From NCBI GenBank assembly GCA_024500155.1, contig CM044875.1, positions 15,771,203 through 15,835,202 of the forward strand: a DNA stretch of 64,000 bases. Reading direction: 5' to 3'. The stretch comes from Chenopodium formosanum (Eukaryota > Streptophyta > Magnoliopsida > Caryophyllales > Amaranthaceae). Shown piece by piece: positions 12,076 through 23,094 of this stretch; the stretch's first letter is position 1, and every line of letters starts with the position of its first letter. The notes below the pieces were generated by a model, which ran no database searches, was not told the origin of the DNA, and saw nothing but the letters and a program-made list of their open reading frames with translations. Both the position numbers and the translations under genes were made by a program.

Positions 12076-12875
12076 AAAATAATAAAACTTTAAATTGTTC
12101 ATAAGATCGAATCAACTTGTGATCATCATTAAATTGATTATCAGCATAATTGCATATAGCAATGGACAAGCTCTTTATTCTATCTTTGAATGCTTAATTG
12201 CGTTCACAACTGACAAACCAACCCATACTCCTTCCCCAACCTACTCCCACTCCCACCCCCAGCAAAACCACCTAAATTATCAAAAAAAACAAAATGATCC
12301 ATTAATTTAAAATGTTAAAAAAAAAAAAAAACAATCATACCCACATTAACCCCAATTAAATCCTAAAATTCAACTTGAGGAAGGTAGAACTTTGAGCCCA
12401 AACTTGAGGAAGCTTTTTTCTTCTGTTATTTTTTTGTCTTCTCTGCATTGATACATCAATGCTGATAAGTAACTTACTTTATGTTGTAGTTCACATGGCT
12501 ACAGTTCACAAAATAAAATCAATAAACCAAGTATATTGTCCTTGAAATCTGAATTCATTTGTCCTTCACTAATATCTGTATTCATATAAAGAAGCTAGCA
12601 GAGTTACTGAATCAGTCTGTGTTATATTAGCAATTATAAAAAAGGGAAAAAAATAGAAAATCATTGCACAGCTAAACATCTTTGAAGGTATATAACTTGT
12701 TGATCATTTAAAAAAGAGGTTTTGTATGAATTAACTTGAATTATGAGAGTGAAATTTGAGTACTGAACATTTTATTTTATCATAAATTTACCTTATAAGG
12801 TGGTGCCTTATTAGGACCATAACTAAAATTACTGGATTTATATAATTATATAATAGCAGTTTTATTATAACTGTG

Positions 12876-12951
12876 TCAGTAGAGCCCTTTTCCTGCTGAT
12901 AAATTAGTAAAGCCTTTTTCTCTTTTCCCACGAATTAAAGGGCTCTACTGA
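12876..12951. repeat. Perfect 15-bp inverted repeat with flanking direct repeat
   Basis: TCAGTAGAGCCCTTT (12876-12890) and AAAGGGCTCTACTGA (12937-12951) are exact reverse complements with a 46-bp spacer. GATAAATTAG.AGAGCCCTTTT occurs again just to the right, and a degenerate copy lies in the spacer. It could be a MITE end or a transcript hairpin. Confidence 0.65.
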
Positions 12952-14650
12952 TAAATTAGCAGAGCCCTTTTCCTTTCCCTTGTATAAAGAATAAATAAGT
13001 GGCAGTAGTGTTTCCAATCACCATATACATAAAACACTACTTAGTTTGCTTTCGAGATTTTGAGTGCAGCATTATGAGAATAAACACTACTTCTAAGTTT
13101 TATGATAGTCCAATACCCTTGGTTACTTAGTTTTATGATGGGCCAATACCTTTGGTTACTTAGTCAAATTTAAAAAGAATGAAGAACTGTGAATGAAATC
13201 ATCAGTCAAAGAAGTAGTGATGATTTTTTTTGCCTACCGTATCTTGAAAGTTGATAAATTGCAATTTGACCGTAATTCGCGAAGTTAGATTATATCATTA
13301 CATCTAAAGATGCTTGTATCTGGGTTTATTGTTGCTTTGGATTTTTTCTGTTTAAGGTGCACATGGGTACAGCTTTAAACGAATGGTGGATGATAAATTG
13401 CAATGGCTGTCCTCTCTGAATAAGTGTCATGCATGCTTCTTTTTTGTGCTGCAGTATCATAATACCTTATGGAGGTGCTACTTTTATTTGGCTCTTTATT
13501 GTTTATTAGTTTTCAATGTGATGAAATGGAATCAATGCTGCAGCTTTGTCGACAAGTTTATGAAATGTTGAGTCTTATCCTGAATAAATTAATTTGTCTA
13601 AATTTTGATTTTTGTTGAATTAAGAAGTACAGGTTACACTTTCTAGCTTAAGCATTCACTTAATACATTCTAGCATTCAATAAGAGAGCTAAGGGCAGGG
13701 GATCAATGGTTAGGTTTGTAACCTGTAAAGATGGAAAGTGAGCCAAATCATGAGATCCTTTAAGCTTAAGTAGCATAAGCAAAGTGCAACTGCAGTATTT
13801 AAGCTTATGAAGAGCTAGGGATAGTCGATGGTGTAGGGGGTTTACTGGTTTATCGCCAAGGCTATCCTATCATGTTCGAATTAATGCTTGCACCTGCTTA
13901 GCTGCCTGAACTTTTGTATCTTTACCTAGATGCTTATTTTAGACTATGTTGTGTTAGGATATTTAAATTTGAATAAGACGTTCTTAGGAACATCTAAGCT
14001 TGGTTGTGTAACTTTATGTATTGTAATCCTTAGATATGTTGAATCTTTTAATGCTGTTAGTGTTACCATCGTTAAGATAAATGTGTGATTTCTTTCCTAA
14101 GATAATTGTTGAAGTTTATTGTTAATGTGAATTATTTGTATTGATGACTATTTCTTATAATTTTATGCAGTTCTTTGAAAAAGAGTGTAATAATAAATTG
14201 AATATAAGCAACATATATAATCTACTATATATTTATAAATATAATTTAACATCTGCTTTAATTTAGCAATACATCAGATCATTATCCTGGTACGGTGTTT
14301 GCCTGGAACAACAACTGCTGTTACTGTTCCTGGGAAACCCTCAAAAGATTAACTGCTACAGCATTCTACTCCTATATACATGAAATTATGAACCTAAGCT
14401 GTAGATTAAGTACTACATGATGCTGGAGTTTTATATAAAATACCTGGGCAACTATTTATTGTGCTTAGTATTTAGCAAAAGCAAAGTTCTTATAGTTGCC
14501 CATATATTTATAGTCTAGCAAAAGATTTAATATTTAGAGGATGTGTAGGTAGTGCACCTTAAATTTCTGTTCTGCAGTACTTCATTAGGCTACTATATAT
14601 TTTTTTGTAGTCTAGAGACTATCATTGTTCGTGGCAGATTTGATGGAAGA

Positions 14651-17600
14651 TTATTTCAGTTTCTCAGTCTTCACAATTACAGGCTTGGCTTGCTTTTTCT
14701 CAGTTTCCAGAGGCACAGGTACATCTTGAGCTTGATCCTTTTCTGGTGATATCTCTGGGTTGTGCTTCTCTGGAGTCATTCCGCCAAAGCAAAGTTTCTT
14801 CTTTGCACGGACTTGTGATAGCGGTGGCTGGGACTCATTTTCGTCACCTTGGAATTGCACAGGGCTTTTCCCTAAAGATTTCTTGCGCTTAAGTGATTCA
14901 ATATCTTGCTGAGGTGACTCTAGCGTTTCAGTGAAATGTCATTCTTGTGTATGCTTTTCTGAAGAATCCTTCATGTTTGGGGTTGGAATGACTGGTTCAG
15001 GATTTGCTAGTTGCATTGTCTGCTGTTTAGCTTTTTCATTGGCATCTTTTGCTTGGTTGGAGCTGCTATCAAATGGTTGCAGAACTTCTTGTGTCTCAAG
15101 ATCTTCCTTCAGCTCAATACTCTTGAGAGTCCATTCCAGGACATTGTTTTGGCCTAAATGCAATGTGGGGCCTACTTTAATGAAGAACGGCTTGTTGCTA
15201 AGCATGTCTAGAATTGGCCTGAATGTATCGTGATCATCCTGCATTGTGTTTATCATCATGTCAAACATTAGTATTAACTTCAAACTTGTAACCGTTATAA
15301 TATATATCTTTGGTTGTTTATTATGCTAATATTATCTACTTAGATGACTATATTTCTTCTCTACTCTATTTTTACTTCCTTTTTTTTTTTATATCTCTTT
15401 AGGTGAGACTGATTAGCAGGGTTATTTTACAATTCATGCTCAATTAAGGGATGACATTTTCATTGTTGACATTAGTGCTTAAAATGTTCCTTTTGTGTTC
15501 TATGTTACTATGGTATAAGATAAGTGTGCTTGGCATTTTGAACTTTACTGGATCGTTAGACATCTCATGGCTGATTGCTTATTCAAAAATCTATATTCTT
15601 TATTTATCTTACGTTTAACTATGCTCTTGTTTGGTTAAATTGAATTTGGTTAATTTTAAGCTTATCAATTTTCTTGCTTTTAATTATAATTTTATAAAGT
15701 TTGAACGATCGAGCATTCTTTGGAATTTTACAAAGCATATATAAACTGTTTTGAAAATTAGAAGCTAGGTACATGGTAATTGTAATTTACCGCTTCTTTT
15801 ATGGCGTAGATTTCAGCTGCACTTCTCTTAAACAGTCTTTCAGTGTCATCGTTGAATGTGGTGAATGCCATAGTTCCTGTGCCATCGCTAGCCTCAAACT
15901 TAAAGGTAGTCCTGGCATAAATTCAAAGTAATTTTTGTTAGGTACAATATTAACAGATACGGTTGGCTTTAAAAAAGAGTATCTGTTATACCTCTCAGTG
16001 CATATGCATTCTTTTTTATAACAAGAAGTGCAAGAATAACGCTTCTGCAGTGGAAGGTTGGTGCGTTTCCAGCAATTCGAACAGCCTGTATATGCATTCA
16101 CTTTTTCTAATTCTGCATTCTGAATAGTTACCTCTATCCATAGAAGTTCTTCTTGTATGGTGTTGCTTGGCTACAAATTTATTATAAGTTACAGAATATC
16201 AGTTAGAGCATGCACACTTAAGTACCACTGAGTTGTGAACTTCTAAGAGGCTGTAATGAACTATTTTTTACCTTTTTCTGCCGCAGCTCAGCGATTGAAA
16301 CAACTTTCTTGTTTTCACTTGGGTACTTAACATCCAATATTCTATCCTGTCTATCTAATACCTTCTGGTGAAAGAGGTTAGCCCTGCACATTGTTAATTA
16401 TAGAGACCATCAGCATACTATAAAGGTTGTTGTTTTTGCTTAGCTAAGTTTTGGAGATTACCAGTCAGATAGCTCACGTGCACGATCTCCTTCAGGTTCA
16501 TAGATTATTCGAGTGGACATACCAGAATTCGTTGAAAATCCTAAATAAAATAGATAGTGTTTATATACTCATAGCAACAGATCATTCAAAGAACTAAAGT
16601 ACAGTAGCTTTTGTCTTACTACGGCGAGTATGTGGTTTAAGAGCCCTGAAACCTATAACCTGGAATGCTTCTGCCCAATTAGGTAACTTGTCAAAGTATT
16701 TTGGTGCAGTTAGATCATTCCACAGTGAGATGGTGAGCGGCTGATCACAACTGTTACATGAAATGGTTATTGTTAGTGATTTCAATTTGTAACATGTATC
16801 CAATAATATTTTGAGTATGCCTAAACATTTAGCTGTTTTGATTTTAACCTTTGATCAGTAATGACTATTTCTCGCACGAAGCTTTCTCGCTTTCCATCTC
16901 TGGCTTCAACTTTCCTTGCTTCTTCTTCCACATATAACACCACACCCATCACATCTGTAAATTCAGACAAGTTTGTTAATGTTCTGTTAATTTTATTTTT
17001 TTGTGAAACTGTTATGTGAGTGTAATATACCGCATTTCTCATCAAGATCAATTGCACGAGGTATACTCGCTATTGGTTGATAGTTAGGCAGAATTGGTCC
17101 GAGCTCTGGATGAACTGGTTGGATCACAGTTCTACTACCAAAAGTCATTTGGTAGGGAAATTGATCAAGTTCAGTTCTCCATTTTTCGTCAATGAACTTA
17201 ATAGGTGCAGCAGAAATGTCGTATTCACCTAGGTACTGTAATGCTTCTTCAAATGCTTCAATTTGATCGCCGAATAAAGTACCTCGCATCCTATTACCCT
17301 ATAAAGCAGAAAATGATAATGAAGTAAGTGTGCCTAATAACTATATTATAAGCTTCCTTAAAATTATTAACTATACATGCTTTGATATTTTATATGTAGA
17401 ATAAGTCTTTTTATGTTTGAGATTTAAAGTGCACAAAACACGTGCTTTCTGTAACATAATTTTTGCTAAAACAAAGTGATTTTAGCACTTATGTACTTTA
17501 CATTATAAAAGACAAAAAGAAGGTTACTCAAAATATCTAACTATATTAAGCTTTGTAGAATAGCATATTTAGAAGATGTTTTGAGATTTTATTGTAAGGT

Positions 17601-18359
17601 AAATCGATATAGTTTAAAAAAAATTACCTTGAATGCTTGATGATATAATTTGAACATGATGATATAATTATAAAACTAAAGTTCACCTGACTCATGCTTG
17701 ATGATATAATCTAATTACCTTGAATGCTTGATGATATAATTATAAAACTAAAGTTCACCTGACTCATGCTCTAGCTTTAAGTGTACTTTATTTAATTGCA
17801 TCTTAAGCTGAACATGATTATAGCATAAGTAAAAGCATGATTATAGCATAAGCATGATTATTATAAGAGTAGTTGATATAATTTGTCTATAGCCCACCAT
17901 AACTCTTTACACTATATGCTTGTCTAATTTTTGTACAGCCTACCATAATGCTTGACATAATTTAGACTATACTCAGGAATATTCTTTTAGTTCTATCATA
18001 ACTGTAATAGAGTTAGTATGAGAAGTAATAAATACATACCTTTTCATCCTTTAGAAGTAAAGTTTGGAATCTAACTGTTATTTTGGAAGATAGTGTGTCC
18101 CTCCCCTTTTCAGCAACAACTACCCTTACTATATAAGCCTTGCTTGCTGCATTTAACTGATTCAAGTACACATACTCTAGCTTCTGTCTAGCCGTTTTGT
18201 ATTTTTGATCTGTGTGTACAAATGTTTTCATATTATTTTGTATAGTAGTAGTTTTAGTTGATGATGTAAAATTTTACAACATTTAAAATTAAATTTTAAG
18301 ATTAATTGAGCTAAAGGATAATGTAAGCAATCTGTAAAAGAAGAGACTATACCTGCCAT
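14651..18359 (-). CDS. Helitron-encoded RPA1-like ssDNA-binding protein (in-frame TGA near C-terminus)
   Basis: Ten exons join in frame: 18359-18353, 18209-18040, 17298-17031, 16954-16849, 16750-16623, 16540-16462, 16383-16272, 16170-15992, 15911-15791, 15238-14651 (1758 nt, 586 codons). The ATG sits in a strong context (GCCATGGC) and is split from codon 3 by the first intron. The product resembles the RPA 70-kDa subunit: OB-fold-like regions at about residues 15-110 and 150-260, then a third OB-fold carrying a zinc ribbon C-x2-C-x13-C-x2-C (C320, C323, C337, C340). Plant Helitrons commonly encode such proteins, presumably to coat single-stranded transposition intermediates. A TGA at 14939-14941 (codon 490) removes the last 95 codons, a charged Lys/Glu/Pro-rich tail, but leaves all OB-folds. 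The frame is otherwise open, so the gene is either barely damaged or makes a shorter functional protein. Confidence 0.85.
17620..17775. repeat. Direct repeat inside RPA-like intron
   Basis: TTACCTTGAATGCTTGATGA and TATAATTATAAAACTAAAG followed by TTCACCTGACTCATGCT occur twice, at about 17624-17700 and 17716-17776. This is a recent local duplication in the second intron. Confidence 0.7.
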
Positions 18360-18786
18360 GGCTGAGTAAGGCACTGCTACTTTGTTTGATATCTTCTGTG
18401 AAAAAAAAAACGAAAGGCAAAAGAGCAAATACCTTTATATGAGTCAGGACAGATTTTTAAAATAGAGAATAGAACACAGTAATTGGGGAAGCTTCTGGTA
18501 GCAGTGTTCAGAATAGCAAATGTTAATTTTTTATTCTTCTTACTGTTTGCACTGTTCATTCCATACTTTAGGTAAAGAATTCCAGCTCCCTACTGTACTT
18601 TTAAATTAGCTTTTAAAGCTTGCAAAAGTTTACTGTCTTTATAAGTAATAGAATAATAATATGTTATTTTTATATAATAGACAGTCATATTGTAGTAAAA
18701 ATATTGCAGTACAATCTTCCTTTTTTTAAGGGAGTGGCTTTTACAATCTATCATAATCAAAGCAGACCTATATTTCATAGCATTTC

Positions 18787-18790
<4 letters not shown>

Positions 18791-18856
<66 letters not shown>
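18791..18856. repeat. (AC)n(AT)n microsatellite
   Basis: About 26 AC units are followed by about 6 AT units. Both strands show long but spurious open frames of Thr/His or Val/Cys repeats. Confidence 0.95.
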
Positions 18857-18857
<1 letters not shown>

Positions 18858-19794
18858 CACTCCACAGCTCTTAATATCAATTTCTATTTCATGTTTGAAT
18901 ACAAAATTTATACATTTCACCCTAATAGGCTGTCATGTAAGCCTATGGGTTTTAAAACCCCAAAAGACAATAATTTTTGGGCTTTTAAATGCAGACTCTA
19001 TGACAATCCTAATATATATCTTAAAGATTAACAAATATCCTGTTTTTCCTTGAGCACAAAAGTATAGCTTTTTTAGGTCTTAGATGCATTACATTGAATG
19101 TAAATGCGGATGAAGTAAGTGAAATACCTCGGCAAGTTCTTGTAGACTCGATTTATTTGTTGTTATGAAAGAGGGGGTATAAGAGAGCATGACCCCCTTT
19201 GGTCATGGCGCTTGTTCGAAGTTCTCCATGGCTTTTCTGATGTAGCTTAGTGCAGCTTGCACAGGCCACATTGACTGTCAAAACACATTTAAAAAAATGA
19301 GAAACTTGATGATGGCAAGTGGATAAAAAATGAATGTCTAGCTTAGCTACAATGTGCCTATGAGATTTTTATACACAGCTGGGTGTACTCAAAGAAGTTT
19401 ATTTTTGCTTATCTTGTTGATTTTGTCCTTTATGCATCAAATGAGCAAAAATTACCCTTGGTGCACCTTGCATACAGATGACAGAGATATATCAAAATTT
19501 ATCATGTGTCCATATAAGGTAAGGCTTGCCTGATGATGGAAATCTATATACTTTGAACAGTTGCATATGGATGTCTGTCACTATTAACCACCTTTACTTA
19601 TCACCATCTCCATTCACTTCATATAAGCTAAGGTTGGGGCTTGGAATCGTACACTTTCCAATATTGACCCCATTTCTCTTCTAGTGGAGCATACAATTAC
19701 TTTTTTTCAGAAATATCCCACGTGCATAAGTAGCAAGTACTATCTCAACAAGAAGAGGAGTTTGTAAGAAGATGAATAATATCACTGGCAAACT

Positions 19795-20234
19795 TTATAC
19801 TCCACCAATAAAATACAGTCTCCACACCTTATTTTGACCAAAAACAAGGTAAAGTGCGGAACTAAAGGCAACCATCAGCAATGTTATTGAGATAAACAGC
19901 ATGCCAAGACCAAAGATTAACCTCTTTAACCAAATCTTGATGTGCTTCACTGAATAAAAGTGCCGGAGTTTTGCCTTCTGCATTCTTCCAAGCTTTGTAT
20001 GCAGGTTGAACACACTTTTTAACTTCCTGAACATACATAAATAAACTGATGCTATCAAATCTTTAGAACAAACTAACGAATTAACTAAGACAGTCCAAAC
20101 CGTCTTAAAAAAATGACATTTAAAAAAGGTAATAAGCAACTTAACACCTCAAACCATTGTAGCTCATGTTCCATCTGTAAAGCTGCACCAGATACAAGGT
20201 TAAAGCTCAACTGTAGATAAGGCGTTCGGTTCTT
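19795..20234 (-). pseudogene. Captured fragment of an ankyrin-repeat/PGG-domain membrane protein gene
   Basis: On the - strand the second half of exon 20425-20158 reads LVSGAALQMEHELQWFE, and the next exon from 20026 reads EEVKKCVQPAY ... EGKTPALLFSEAHQDLVKE. Both match the linker between ankyrin repeats and the PGG transmembrane domain of plant ANK/PGG proteins (typical form: GAALQMQRELQWFKEVE ... GKTP.ELF...H..LVKE). Beyond that the frame shifts and a membrane segment follows (GLGMLFISITLLMVAFSSAL then YLVFGQNKVW), like the last helices of PGG proteins. The ankyrin repeats are missing and an internal piece has been lost. The splice junction 20158/20026 is kept in phase, so genomic (intron-containing) DNA was captured. 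It is fused directly downstream of the dikinase fragment. Confidence 0.7.
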
Positions 20235-20793
20235 CACTTTTGTGGATACTTTTTTCACTGGTTCATCAGCATATTTATTAATAATCTGCATCAGATTCTT
20301 ATTGTGACGCTGAATCCTCTCAGCAGAAAAATAGCTCTTTCGGTAATCTTTTTTCGAATATCATGCACTAAAGCACCCTTATTTAGTTCCATCTGCAACT
20401 CTTTTCTTGCTTCCTTAAATTCCTTCTGTTGACGAAATTCAAATTAGTTTCTATGCTGAAAGATAAACAAGAACAAGTAGAAAAAACACTTTCATTGACA
20501 CATTTCAAATTAAAAAATCAATAGCACACTCTATGAACACAGCACTATAGAGATATGAAGTTTACACTTTGCTTATCTGGAGAGTAATTTGTTTTTCCCA
20601 GCTTTCTCCCATCTTAAGTAAGCCTGAATCTAAATAAGATCATATGGGATCTTGGTTTCAGATTTTGAAGGGGTCTGTTCCCTAACCTCACCTGCATTAT
20701 TTTCTTTTTTTAACCTTGGTTGAATGTCTTGTATAGAAGCACCTCTGGCTACTTCTTCTAATAATTCAGCACGGGCTGCTTCATATTCCACCT
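20235..20793 (-). pseudogene. Captured fragment of alpha-glucan water dikinase (GWD1-type)
   Basis: Exon 20793-20568 reads EYEAARAELLEEVARGASI, then SETKIPYDLI-stop-IQAYLRWEKAGK. The next exon, from 20425, reads KEFKEARKELQMELNKGA, and after a frame break SAERIQRHNKNLMQIINKYA. This order is the N-terminal half of plant alpha-glucan water dikinase, the plastid enzyme that phosphorylates starch. Decay is clear: an in-frame TAG at 20630-20632 replaces the expected Gln, a one-base shift follows KAGK, and the segment between KKIT and the AERIQ motif is deleted. Introns are retained, so the capture was of genomic DNA. Orientation is the same as the Helitron genes. No catalytic (His or ATP-binding) domain is present. 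Confidence 0.8.
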
Positions 20794-23094
20794 CTAAGAC
20801 ATATAGTAGGTATTTGGTCAGCTTCACAGGGAATTAGCATAGGTACGCATGTCATTGTCAAAGAACATACAAATCACAAACCTCTTTGAAGTTAATTGCT
20901 CGCATTTAGTTAAGATGAGACACTAAGTGTTCATTATACTAAAGCACAAATATATGTAATCAGAAAAGGGTTTGATATAATGAATTAAGCTTACAATTGG
21001 GCAATTGAGAAAATAGAGTTTAGATTCCTGTGGTTTTGAGTAGTGGCTTACAATTGCCAACAAGCATCAATCTTGGGTCTGACAGACATAATTAATCAGC
21101 ATGGACATTAATATTGGGATGGCTACAATAATAATCTCAATCTCAATGGCTACAAAAAGGCGAATTATATTGGGATGAGTAACATTACTAAAAACGAGAA
21201 ACATCCGATACAAGAATCACAAGCATTAGCACACCTTACTCCAATGTACTCTGCTTACAAAGAATCATAGTATTATTTTGCATTTACTTGTTGCATACTC
21301 AAACGAATTTGGGATGCTGGAAGAGAACCATTTGAATTTCCTAACTTGTCTAACCACTCAATAGTCTTCTCCCCGGCATTCTTAGTTAATAGTTTTTACT
21401 TCTCTACTACGAAATACAAAATTATTAGTATACTGGCAACACTGCATTGATTTTGTAAACAATATAATTGACAAATCTGTACAAAGGCCATCTGGCAGCA
21501 ATACTGCACCAAAGAATCAAGTATGTTAAGTTTCTAACACTTAGCAATTAGCACATATTACAGTCGAACATCCCTACATCAAAGACGCTCAGTTTTCCAA
21601 TCAGCTCAAGACAAAAGAACATTGTATGCAGCTTTGAATCTGCTCCTACAGTCAAAGCTTGCATACACTATATACATTTTTACACGAGGATCAATATTTC
21701 AATGATTTCAATCCTTCATCTTTGTAACTCAAATCTTTAAACCCAGAATATTTATTAAAAAAAAATTAAAAAATTGGGGTATAACATATAATTATTAGTT
21801 CAGACTTAAAAAATATTTTCCGGCCAAATTTCATGATTTGACTCATTTATTAGTTCAGATGTTAAAAATAACATATAATTCTTCATGTAATCAGATTAAA
21901 TCACACACACATAGCAAAAAGTAGCAACAAAATGAATCATTATAATAGCTCATAACTTAAGCAATTAGAATTTTTTTTTTTTCAATAATTCCCTATATTG
22001 ATTATACTGACAACTAAATGAAAATATGAGTAAAATTAAACCGTAGATTGTCAAATTCATACTCAATGGTCATAAAGAAGGATAAAAATTTACCTCAAAT
22101 CACAAGAAGTTTCAATGTAGGAAGCTTAGATAACGCTTCAATGGGAAACTCGGAGTGCACCACAATAGAGGAGAGAGTGAGAGGACAGAGATGTATTCTG
22201 GAAATTAGCTGTGTATAGGAAATAGAGGCAAAGCTAATAATCTCTATCAGGCTTTATGAAACTCAGGCTCTTTATCGAACCTTAGGAGGTTCGAAGCGCA
22301 CAAAATGTTTATATATGACATGTGCAATATGATACCTGGCTTGTCACTGCATGTGCAATATGATACCTGGCTCTTCACCATTGGCAAGAACAAACTTTAT
22401 TGCAGCTTCAACACTCTCGAAAGAAAACATTAGGTCTAGAATTAAGTTCTGGCTTTCTAAACAACTTCTAAGCTGCATTTCTCAACTCAAGGTGCTTTAG
22501 CTATGACAAAACCATGCTCACAAAATTGCTCTGGAGGCCGCTTCTGAACTTTTGAAGGACCTGAAATTGAAATATAGTTAAATAAACTTGGTTGAGTTTC
22601 AAATCAACAAGACAAGCTCTTTGAAAAAATCCATTTTACCCACATCTAAGTATCTTACAGTAATTGACATCATACATATACAAAATTACAATTTGCCTCA
22701 TTTACCATAAAACACAAAGTAACATAGTACAATAACTAATAGGCAAACAAATTCGATAAATTTGGACAAATTACCCATAAAAAATGTCATGAAGTAGTGG
22801 AGTAGCACCTTACACCTACCATTGTCTAATCATTCTTTTAATCAAGAACAATTTACAGTGCAACACAAAGACCAAGTAACCAAGTATTAATTTTAAAACA
22901 ATTTCAGTCTGTATTTATCACATATAAGAAACTCTTCAAATCACCTTAGTTCACCTATAAATGTATGCTCTTTAATGCTTATCTTATTAGTAATTTGTTT
23001 GTCTAACTTTCTCTTGAAATTTTTTGCCCTGCAATGTAGTAAAGTTAGACACGGAGAAAAATCAACTTACTAAGCTTGGTTGGCGTATAATCAC
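20794..23094 (-). other. Helitron interior with exon-like debris and a possible captured 5' leader
   Basis: No intact gene is present. At about 21310-21395 (-) an open segment reads NAGEKTIEWLDKLGNSNGSL, which I cannot assign. Around 22094-22220 (-) a CT-rich leader-like stretch ends GATTTGAG|GTAAATT, a good splice donor. It could be the captured first exon and promoter driving the dikinase/ankyrin chimera. The part nearest 23095 is the downstream flank of RepHel. Confidence 0.4.

Larger units (their letters stand above)
10936..14650. other. Non-coding Helitron interior
   Basis: No gene was recognised. The stretch contains an AT-rich minisatellite (11955-12075), a perfect inverted repeat (12876-12951) and scattered homopolymers. 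It lies downstream of the RPA-like gene and may hold its 3' UTR near 14650. Confidence 0.4.

Noticed and set aside
18590..18880. Opposing ORFs of Thr/His and Cys/Val repeats
   Set aside because: They are translations of the (AC)n(AT)n microsatellite.
19130..19270. Exon-like stretch on the - strand (NVACASCTKLHQKSHGELRT)
   Set aside because: It is flanked by plausible splice sites, but the frame ends quickly and I could not link it to the RPA or ankyrin gene.
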